Source: Buddleja alternifolia (lineage: Eukaryota; Streptophyta; Magnoliopsida; Lamiales; Scrophulariaceae). Taken from it: a DNA stretch of 64,000 nucleotides. The position numbers and the translations under genes were made by a program. The stretch covers positions 11,520,708-11,584,707 of the forward strand of contig CM033391.1 of assembly GCA_019426215.1 (NCBI GenBank), read 5' to 3'. The notes beneath the pieces are model-generated. The model was not told where the DNA came from. It searched no databases and worked only from the letters and a program-made list of their open reading frames with translations. Shown here in pieces: positions 1 to 9,165 of this stretch (the stretch's first letter is position 1; each line of letters starts with the position of its first letter).

Positions 1-277
1 AATTGCTCAATGTTGAAAAATAAAAGATAAGAAAATTAAAAGAGGAAAATCATTAAGCAAGAGTCGGAAAGGAAATAGGAAATACTTATCGAATATTATA
101 AACCAAAAAAATCCAAATATATAACCGAATCACTGACTAGCATCCATAGGAATACCAAAGTGAAAACTCACCATAGGGAAAAAATAATATTAAAATTGCT
201 GAATTGTTCCAACTCCTAATGCTTATTATATACTTAAGAGTAAACTGAAAACTAAGGAAAATAACACCAATTCTTCA
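1..277. other. 3' flank of cupin copy 1
   Basis: AT-rich sequence downstream of the first cupin gene. From about position 45 it is nearly identical to the DNA downstream of the second copy (from about 51430), so it belongs to the duplicated block. I see no gene in it. Confidence 0.6.
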
Positions 278-2989
278 TCAATTTGGTGGTGGGAAGAAGA
301 TTTCTTCAGCCTTCCTTTTAGAGCTAAACTTCTCCTCCACATCTTGACCAACATTGAAAGAAGCCTGCAGCACTTGTGGAGACAATGCCTTCCAAACTGA
401 TGTCTTTCCAGCCAAATGAGTGAAAATTGGGCTGCAATGAGAAAAAAAAAATCAAAATCAAAATCTGGAAAAATAAGATCGATATTTACAAGGAACCCCA
501 CAACATTTTGCTTAATTATATTTATACCCATGTCCAATTTGACAAGAACTGATAAGGGGTGTCAGTGTAATTTGCCAAAAGACAAAGAAACAAGCAAAAG
601 TAGGTAATTGAGAAACTCACTTGGGGGTAGTGATAATAGAGAACCAATCCATGCCATCAGGATCACAAATCTTCGAGATGACGAAAAACCTAGGAACAAT
701 GAAAAGATAACCAGCCTTAACAGTCGTCTCCAAAACACGCTTTCCATCAACCCCGACGACTTGAACCCTGCCACTGCCCCTAACAATATAAGTGACCTGC
801 AATGCTGAGTCACAAGAGAAACCGGGCGAGCACATGGCCCCACCATCTAGTCTCACGAGATCAGCACCTAGTCCAACCTCCCCAACCAAGGGCAAATTCT
901 TAGTGTTCAATACAACAACTTTTCCACCATTCTTAATGTCAACATCTAGTGGAGCTTCCTCACAATTCAATGCCATGCCCGTGTAATGTTCCTTTTTGGG
1001 CTCGGGCATTTTGAAGCTCGGGTCGAGCTTGACTATGCCCTTTACGGTTTGTTTGGTGACTAGGGTTTTGACGGTGGCTTCGTCTAAGTCCCATGCTCGG
1101 GAGACGAATTCGGTTGTGAACCCGGTGAAGATGCCGGTGGGGCCGGTTAGGGAGAAGTCGGTGAAGGAACCGGATTTGTGGGCTTTTGAGGTATCACCAA
1201 GGAAGAGGATTGCTAGTTCGGTGTCCTCTTTGTTGTACCACCATGTGGTAACACCGAATGGGAGGGCGATGGCGTCGCCTTTCTTTATTGCGAGCACCTT
1301 CTCTTCTTTCTCAGGAAGGATGATTCCAGCCACTCCACTACCTAATTACAGTTGTTTTAGGTTATATTTAGAGTATGACTAATACTAAATCAAATCTATA
1401 TTGTGCATTTATGACATGAATTACATGATTTTAAGTGGAAACCATAAACGAAAAGGAGCGATTGAAAACATGAACTGATTGCAATATCAAAAACAAACCA
1501 CACAAACTTTTGCAAGAATTCTAGCTGAAAAATCAGGGTCCATTAGCTCGTTATGTCACTGTTTTGAACTTTCTATCATCAGATGAAAAGCAAATTGGTA
1601 TATCACATAAAATATGCAGATTATGTATCCTCTGATCATCACAATATATACTCCTTAGGGAAATTTGGTAGGATTATTAGATTAAAATATTTCACTAATA
1701 AAAAAATTAGATTAAAAATCTGAAAAAAGAAGGAAAACTGCCACAGCCTATGATTTTCTTGAATTAATTATAAATAAATTTGAAACGTATTGATATGGTC
1801 AATAATTCCAAATTTCACATAAAAATAAATAATCTTGTTTAATTCAGAAGATCAATTAATCTGTAATCATCTGGATCGACATAAACATATATCAACTAAT
1901 CTATTATTATCTTCCTTAATTTAAACTAGCAAATTGACTGAATATAACAAATATAAACAAATTATTAAATTAAAAATCAAACAAAAAAAGGTTGATGAAC
2001 AAAAAAAGTCTTTCACCATAACAAAACCGGGAAAATTAATACGCTCAACAATCAATAGATCCACTAAAAGAGAAGTCTCCTTCCTCTATATATTAACAAC
2101 AATAAATGCATGAAAAACGTCGACGTATAACGCATATGGATGAATAAAGCCAGATCAATTTATATATATATATATATATATACCTTGAAGAACATAAGCA
2201 ACCTTGGCGGAATCGGAGTAGCTAGGCAGAGCGAATCCGTTCTTTTCAAGAACAAGCTTGGCGGCGCCGATGTTGCCTTCACGTAGCATTGGGAGCTCAT
2301 TCGGGCACCACGCGTAGTATGCGCCACCTTCTCCGGCATACACCTTCTTCGACAACTTTGGTGACAAATCAATCTCCATTCTTTTTAATTCACCATCATA
2401 ATATATATCGTTTCACCATCATAATATATACTCATTCAGGAAATTTGGTAGGATTATTAGATAATGAATCTGAAAAAAACAGGAAAAACTCCCACAAAAC
2501 TGTGATGTACTTGAAAATTTTCAAGTTTCACATAAATTAATTAATCATGTTTATTTTCAGAAGATCAATTAGTTAGTAAATATCTTGCTCGACACAAACA
2601 CATGAATAAATTTATAACTATCTTCCTTAATGTGAACTAGCAAACAAATATAAGCAAATCATTAATATGCTCAACAATCAATAGATCCAATAAAAGAGCA
2701 ATATCGTTCCTATATATATACACATAAAAGCATGCATGAAAAACGTCGACGTATAACACTTATGGATGAAAAAGGCGATATCAATTTATATACCTTGAAG
2801 AACATAAGCAACCTTGGCGGAGTCAGAGTAGCTAGGCAAAGCAAGTCCGTTCTTCTCAAGAACAAGCTTGGCGGCGCCGATGTTGCCTTCACGCAGCATT
2901 GGGAGCTCATTCGGGCACCACGCGTAGTACGCGCCACCATCTCCGCCGTACACCTTCTTCGACAACTTTGGTGACAAATCAATCTCCAT
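278..2989 (-). CDS. Bicupin protein (11S globulin / glutelin type-D-like), copy 1
   Basis: Three exons on the minus strand: 2794-2989 (starts MEIDLSPKLSKK), 621-1341 and 278-431, ending in FFPPPN and TGA. Intron phases agree (1, then 2) and all splice sites are GT-AG. The product is 356 residues, the usual length of the plant RmlC-like two-cupin proteins related to 11S globulins. The N-terminal cupin covers roughly residues 30-170 and the C-terminal one roughly 195-330. I see no signal peptide and no Asn-Gly 11S processing site, so a cytosolic cupin is likelier than a vacuolar storage globulin. Family members are often called glutelin type-D 1-like; a biochemical function is not established from sequence. 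An extra first-exon copy lies in intron 1 (2184-2379). The protein differs from copy 2 only near residue 287 (Ile here, Val there). Confidence 0.93.
2184..2379 (-). pseudogene. Duplicated first exon of the cupin gene
   Basis: This is a second, full-length copy of cupin exon 1, with its own ATG and a GT donor in the same phase, lying inside intron 1 of copy 1. Its 65 codons differ from the outer exon at three residues (Ala for Gly, Glu for Asp, Phe for Leu). The donor is followed at once by a TA run of about 22 bases. Similarity to the outer exon continues only about 12 bases upstream of its ATG, so it lacks the TATA-bearing promoter. It could be an alternative first exon or a relic of a tandem duplication that fused two genes. 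The second cupin locus lacks it. Confidence 0.75.
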
Positions 2990-3085
2990 TCTTTTTAATT
3001 CGATATCTCTGATTAATCAAGACTATGAGTAATTAGTAGCTATACGTAGGAACAAATTTGTTTCTTGTTGAAGTGAAGACGAGTG

Positions 3086-3110
3086 ATTTGCATGGGGGGT
3101 ATATATAGGG
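3086..3110 (-). promoter_or_regulatory. TATA box and RY-like motif of cupin copy 1
   Basis: On the minus strand a TATATATA core (3100-3108) lies about 110 bases upstream of the ATG at 2989. A CATGCA motif (RY type, common in seed-specific promoters) overlaps 3089-3094, just downstream of the TATA box. Copy 2 keeps the TATA box but has one base changed in the CATGCA motif. Confidence 0.55.
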
Positions 3111-3602
3111 GTGGAATAGTTGACGTGATTGGAGATTATATAGATATAGACAATATAGAGTTATAGTTTATACAGATGAAGAAACTCTTACGACAATCTG
3201 GATATAGAGTTATAATTTGATAAGGATCAAATTCCTGTATGGTAGAATGCTTACGAATGATTTAGAAAAAGTTACTGGAAAAGAATCTTCTAAACTTTAT
3301 TTTGATATATCGAAAATCTGTGAAAATGTTTTTTAATTCAAATATCCATTTTATAATTTTTTTTATTTGAAAATTCAAAAGTTAAAATTAACAACTTTTT
3401 GGAGTAAACTACTCTTGATTAAATTAAGAATTCAATTTTCTTCTTAGAAATCTTATGTTTCAAATTTACAAATTTTGTGATACGAATTTTACATTTTTAA
3501 TGTTAAAGATTTAATTTTTTTTATATTTAATAGTTACTTTTTGATATATTTTTTTAAATAATCTTAATATTAAATTTTATATAATTTTAATGGTTTATAA
3601 TA
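3111..3602. other. Upstream region of cupin copy 1, no gene seen
   Basis: AT-rich DNA that can still be aligned by eye to 53720-54260 upstream of copy 2, but with many substitutions and indels, in contrast to the nearly identical gene bodies. I see no coding region. Confidence 0.6.
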
Positions 3603-3880
3603 TGGGAAAATTGGTAGAAAATCCCCAATTGCTATTCAAACTTGTGAATCAGTCCCTAAGCATGATTCCAAGCTCTGCATATAGAGACTTGAAACAATTG
3701 TTCTATTCAAACCAAATTCTAATGTGCTATTACAAGACTATTTATAAGAATAGATAACAAGACTAACAAGGTAACTTATCTAGATCATATCAAAACAAAT
3801 ATCACAAAGGATCACAAAGAATTGAAACAAATATCACAAGGGATTATAGAGAATATTTGGAAAATATTGGGTTTGATACA
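3603..3880 (-). repeat. LTR of the copia remnant
   Basis: A 278-bp segment that begins TG and ends CA, directly next to the polypurine tract and the end of the copia reading frame. The short LTR would fit an Ale/Ivana-type copia element. There is no partner LTR in the window, so the borders rest on the terminal dinucleotides and the polypurine tract only. Confidence 0.6.
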
Positions 3881-5067
3881 CCCCCCGCAAGCTCAAGGTG
3901 GACGACGGGAGACATTGAGCTTGTCCCGAAGATACTCAAAACGTGTGAAGAGGAGAGCCTTTGTAAAACTATCAGCTAGGGGTGTACGCGATTGGGTTCG
4001 GGCGGTTTTATGGAAAAAATTCAACCCGACTCGATATATGCGAGTTGACAAAATAACAAATCGAAACCGCATAATTATCTTTTCAAAACAAGCGGTTCGG
4101 GTCGGTCGGGTTTAATGTATGTAGCGGGCGGTTTGGCGGGTTGTCGAATTATAATTATGTTACTTTTAGTTTCAACTAATAAGTAAGAAACTAAATAACA
4201 TACTTGTACATTTAATTAAAAAAAATTGAGTTGGTGGGAAATACAAAAATAAGTGGTGTTATTAAATAAAAATCATATTTATCATGAATTGTAAATTCTA
4301 AAATATTAATAAAATAAAATTATTTTATAAGTTTATCATAAAAACATACATCTACATCTTCGTTCAAATTAAGTAAAAACAAATGTTCTTGTTTACTCAA
4401 ATTAAAAATAAAATGTTTTACATAAATATGAATAAAGCTACTCTTACTAGAGTTTATATATATGCATATATAGTTTTAAGAGTTTAGGGTAAATCTTTAT
4501 ATATATATATACACACACACACACTTATGAGATATACAATTAGCGGTCGGGTGGCGGGTTGCAATTATTAAACCCATCACCCGACCCGAAAGTGACGGGT
4601 TGCAATTTTTTCAACCCACCACAATTTTTTAATAATTTCAAACCATCGGTTTTTGGGCGGTTCGGGTATGTTTGAGCAGGTCGGGCGGGTTGTGCGGGTT
4701 TATGTACACCCCTACTATCAGTTGTTTGTTCATCATTGGACACAAACCGAACTTGAAGATCATTGTTTACAACTTTCTCGTGCACAAAATGGTAGTGAAT
4801 CTCAATATGCTTTGTGCGAGCATGAAAGATCGGATTTTTGGAAAGATAGGCAGCGCCAATGTTGTCACACCAAAGGGCCTGAGGAGAGTCGAGAGACATG
4901 TGCAATTCACGAAGAAGAGATTCCATGTGAGTTTGGCGGCAGTATCAGCTAAAGGTTCGTATTCGGCCTCCGTAGATGAGCGAGCTACAATACGCTGTTT
5001 GCGGGAGCTCCAGGAGATGAGATTTGGACCCAAAAAAATTGCATAGCCACCCGAAGACTGACGATCT
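3881..5067 (-). pseudogene. copia RNase H fragment, interrupted
   Basis: Minus-strand translation gives the copia RNase H module: a GPNLISWSS stretch, SSTEAEY, a [14 protein letters not shown] stretch, [14 protein letters not shown] and, after the hAT insertion, FTKALLFTRFEYLRDKLNV. These are hallmarks of the C-terminal end of copia polyprotein. The frame is broken by a frameshift near 4925 and by the insertion. No reverse transcriptase remains. Confidence 0.85.
3977..4714. mobile_element. Non-autonomous hAT-like element
   Basis: A 738-bp element with perfect 11-bp terminal inverted repeats (TAGGGGTGTAC at the left, its complement at the right). The flanking 8-bp sequences ctatcagc and ctatcagt match at 7 of 8 positions, as expected for a hAT target duplication. 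Near the ends are repeated CGGGT-type subterminal motifs on both strands. The interior is AT-rich with a TA/CA microsatellite near 4499-4524. No transposase is present. It interrupts the copia RNase H frame. Confidence 0.85.
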
Positions 5068-7617
5068 TGAACCTAGAATGAGATGTTCTTCCACCAGGAA
5101 GCAAAAGAGAAGCTATACTCGATGATGCAACAACTAGAACGATCTTTCCTTCGGAATGTAAACGCGCAATTATTGTTTTCCACAAATATGTTTTCCATGT
5201 CCCTCCACTACCATACACAAAATACAAACCACCATTACCTTTTTGGACAATATTTATGACAGCAGTATATGCTCGAATTTGATCAGCATTTAGACCAGTA
5301 TATAACTAAGCATGCTCATGTAAAAGTGATTGCTTGTTGTAACACAACTCTTCTACTAGCAATCAACTTCTTAGATTGACGGCGTCTCCATTTCTGGGAA
5401 TGGCAAATATGAAAACTCTTTTAATGACCTGTTGTTAGCATTTATATTTGTTCAATAGCATGCAACACATAATTTTTCAATTGAACAAGATTTAAATTGA
5501 GATTTGTAATTCCAAGATTCTCATATGCTTATACAGTATATCATCTGAAAGGAACTCCCAATTTTGCTCCCACAACTTTAAAGGTTCAGCAACCTCGCAA
5601 AATAAAATCATAATCACAAACAACTCACGTAATTGGTGTCTGGTTTACCTGTGTGTTGCTTCTTGAATTGCTCGATGCCATTCATCATCATTTCCCAACA
5701 ACCCAAATGCATTGTAAGCTTCCTTGTAAGTGGGGTACAATGTACCATTTATAATTTTGATATAGTTATGACACTCAAGACCTTTTACGAAATTCAAGAT
5801 CATACGAAGACAAAAGTTTCCCCCCGATGATGGATGTGAATAGTAGATTCTACCAATACATCTACCAAATGTCTTTTTTCTCCATTTTTGTCCTTGGCAT
5901 GCCAGACTTATTTGGTGGGAAAATTTGAATAAATGAGTTCTTTAGCGGATGGATCATTGTCGTTTGTTTGCATCCTCTTAGTAAACATTGTTTGTTCAAT
6001 TCCTTCTTTGTTTAGCACTCAAATATTCTCCAACTCGCCTCAGAGGTGGAGACATAACATGCATCCAAGTACCTCTTAATCTCATCCACCTCACTGAAAA
6101 TATCAGTGTTTGTGGATCCATCATTTGACACATTCTCCTCTATCACAAATGCAGCTCTACTCTTACCCTTATTGACATACTTGAATAAGTACTTTGTGGA
6201 ACGACCTTGATTGCACCATTCAACATTAATGTGGGGTTGGTACTTCACAACCAATTCAATGTTGTGTGGTACAACCCATCTATTATTCACTTCCATTGCA
6301 TTTTTTTTCGCTATTCTCTTCTTATCATGTCTTACAATGAAATGGAAAGCCATCCTCAGTCAACGTTGTTTCACTTTGAAAGTTCTTGGGTTAATGGTTT
6401 GAGCACTTATATGTTCCATGCATGCACATTTTTTATTTGCATTGCCGCATGGACCATGAATCATGTATTGCACTATTGACTCATAACCCACTGGATCTTT
6501 TTCTTTATCGGGGAGTTTAGCAGATATCATTTTATCAATGTCTGCAACATTGTGCGACTTCTCATCAGGATGTAGAAAGAGTAATATATGAGCATGTGAC
6601 AGTCCTTTCTTTTGAAACTCAATAGTATATATCACTGAAAGATAAAAAAGAATGTATTTATATATCAATAATTCTAAAGTTTATGTTTTAATAATATTGA
6701 GAATATGTATACATATATATATATATATATATAAAGTCTATTTATACATACCGGCCAATACCCTACCAAAATGTTGTCATTGACGCAAATCTTTCATTAG
6801 TTCATCTAACTTTATTTTAAAATACTCGTGCAACAACATCAGGGCAGATCTTCAACCTTTTGGTCAGTGATAAGGTCAACAAAAGTTTGAATTTTTGGCC
6901 ACTTTAGGTTGCAAGTGAATGTGAGAATTATGTCTGGTGGACCATAGTATCGACAAATAGCCATTGCATCTTGATAATTTTGCACCGTATACTGTGAAAC
7001 TGGAGGGAAGTACAAATCTTTTGCCGACAGACCCAGGCATTTCATCACCTTGAACAACATCTCTGAGGTCCTTGTATAACTCAGGCCTTAACTTTTTTTG
7101 ATTATTACGAACCCAACGTAGATTTGACTCTTCGAGGCACGTGAATGCATCAACAATGTATTGGTGATATAGATGTTCCCCACTAATTAATGTTTGTGCT
7201 TCATTAAGTCTATTCTACATTCAATATGCGTGATATTCTCGCAAACTGATGAATTATCTTTTATTTCTTTGTTCTTGTATATTACTCCCACTCCTCGAGT
7301 TCCTAGGGATATCCCTCCTAAATCCATCTTCGCTATATGGAAACAAAAGAAAATATTGTATAATCATAAAACTTGGATGTAGCTTAGTTATACTTTTAAG
7401 TCCCTTACCTCTCTCTTTGATGGTTATATCATGGGTTCCTCTTGATTGAGTGCAGCCACTTCAGAATTATTAGGTGACTTATAATGCCTTCCATCTTTTC
7501 CTCTAGTACCAATGAATCTTTATCGGATAGGAACATAGTTAGATTCTCTAAATCTGTTTCTTGCAATCCTCAGCACCTTTGTCAATGGATTATGCTCATC
7601 AAACATGTCTTGCGGAC
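5068..7617 (-). pseudogene. Helitron RepHel transposase fragment (Rep core and start of helicase)
   Basis: Degraded minus-strand Helitron replicase-helicase. From 7060 downwards are the conserved NYQDAMAICRYYGPPDI block, a QKKGLSHAHILLFL block with the HUH-type His-x-His, and TKYLFKYVNKG with the paired tyrosines. At the low end is the PIF1-type helicase start, where Walker A reads GSGGTWKT, a Trp in place of the usual Gly. A probable 117-bp intron (6635-6751, GTATG...TTTCAG, containing a TA microsatellite) splits the protein before VIYTIEFQ. Several stops and frameshifts are present. The helicase breaks off at about 5068, so most of it is missing. The N-terminal part lies at 14952-15440, beyond the inserted LTR element. 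Confidence 0.85.
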
Positions 7618-9005
7618 TGATAGGAGTCGTTTTTGCGCATGTTCTTAATCCCTTTTATTGACAATTTAGGTCTATTTATAGCTTAAATTGTGCCACTTGT
7701 ACCTTGAATATGTGTATTAAGTGAATTCAGGCACTAAGCGACGTTGCACGAAGAAAAGGGTAAAAGACGGTGTATCGAACGATTTTCCAAAGGATGCTTC
7801 GCAGACCGGCGCCCAAGCATCAGTTCGGCCATGCCTAGGCGCCAGCCGAAGACATGAAGACAGAATGCTACGCAGTACGGCGCCTAGGCGCCACACATCC
7901 TGCGCCTAGGCGTGATACCATCCGCGCCCGAGCGCCGTCACACGCGCGCCTGGGCGCCACCCGATTTTCCCCCCAAGAAACTCCTGCCACGTAGTCGGCG
8001 CCTAGGCGCCTATCCACCCGCGCCTGGGCGCCGTTGTAACCATTTTTGGAAGCTATAAAAGAGAATTTTTAGCTCATTTGGAGGGTTAAAAAATCTGGGG
8101 GATTGGGAGCATTTCTTTGAGTTTTAAGCCATCTTTTCACCTACCTTGAAGGGCAAGAAGAAGATAAGAGCCAAGGATTGAAGCTCCACTAGAGAATCCA
8201 TCACCATTCAACCTTATAGGGAATTTATTCATTGTTTATTGCATTCTATGTTGACAATTATGTATATGAACATGTTGAATTCTTCTATGTTGATAGTTAT
8301 GGGCTAAATTCATATGGCTAGGGCCTTGTAAGAGTTGATTTGTGAATTATTCGTATTATTGATAATCGTTGAATTAATTTCTGTATTGCTATGTGTTATG
8401 AATTTGTGTTTATACTTCTTACATGTGATTGATCACCATGTGTATGATTGATTGCCTAGTTTAGCGTTTTGAGAAAGACTTAAACTAGGGTGAAAAGGAT
8501 TCATAACATCACCGATCAAATAGGAGTTGCCCTAGACATAGGTAAATACTCCCGGGTGAAGTCATTCGATTCTAATCGAGTAAACTCTAGTTCTTTAATA
8601 CATACTTAGAGGTTAGATTTCCGGGTAGACATACTTAGGAAACCGCCATTTAAGTATAGGAGTCTATCACGAGACATCGACTATTCTTTACCTTAGGAGT
8701 TTTCACCATAGCAACTAGGTCTAATAATTCAACGAGAGTCTTTGTGCGAATAAAGATCAAATCAAGTCTTGCATGTGCCTTAGTCTATTTTCACACTTGA
8801 GTTTCAATCCATTGCTTGTTCTTACTTTTGTTCTTTGTTTACTTAATTGTTTTGCTCTTACGGTACTTTAATTGTCTTTACTCTTATTGCAAATCATAAA
8901 CTAGAATTCAAGTCCTTGTGGTTCGACAACCCGGACTTTTTGTCCATCTATTACTACACACGGCTAGTGCACTTGCTACCAAGCACGTTAGCTATTAGCG
9001 TGTCA
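7618..9005 (+). repeat. 5' LTR of the Athila-like element
   Basis: 1388 bp, TGATAGG...TGTCA. A TATA box (CTATAAAAG, near 8053) marks the promoter. The region 7800-8035 is GC-rich and carries several copies of a GGCGCCTAGGCGCC-like palindrome that recurs in gag. By eye it differs from the 3' LTR at roughly 55-60 positions (about 4%). Confidence 0.92.
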
Positions 9006-9011
9006 ATTTTT

Positions 9012-9029
9012 TGGCGCCGTTGCCGGGGA
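9012..9029 (+). other. Primer-binding site (tRNA-Asp type)
   Basis: TGGCGCCGTTGCCGGGGA starts six bases after the 5' LTR. It matches the primer-binding site typical of Athila elements, complementary to the 3' end of tRNA-Asp. Confidence 0.85.
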
Positions 9030-9165
9030 CTTTTTTAGTTTTAGTTTTTTATTTTCGTTTACGTTTTCATAATTCCTAGCTTTTCATTTAATTCTTGTTT
9101 TTTCTTTATTTTCGTTTTAGTCTAATTTTGTTCTTGTGCTTAACTAATAGGTTTGGTTGTGGTGC

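Larger units (their letters stand above)
3603..5067 (-). mobile_element. Ty1/copia retrotransposon remnant (3' end)
   Basis: The 3' part of a copia element on the minus strand: the end of pol (RNase H), a polypurine tract (GCGGGGGG in element orientation, near 3881-3888) and a short LTR. The 5' part is missing. At about 5067 the sequence passes abruptly into Helitron helicase on the same strand. A hAT-type element is inserted within it at 3977-4714. Confidence 0.8.

Noticed and set aside
562..1382. Open frames on both strands overlapping cupin exon 2
   Set aside because: They are shadows of exon 2, whose frame has clear cupin homology, splice sites and silent differences to copy 2. The same shadows recur at 51934-52760.
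2710..2982. Other frames over the cupin first exon
   Set aside because: They overlap the true exon and lack homology; the true frame gives MEIDLSPKLSKK and splices in phase.
7721..7909. LTR open frame read as a small gene
   Set aside because: It lies in the LTR, has a stop-limited length and recurs in the 3' LTR (13667-13855). Its similarity to the gag linker is reported as a repeat, not as a gene.
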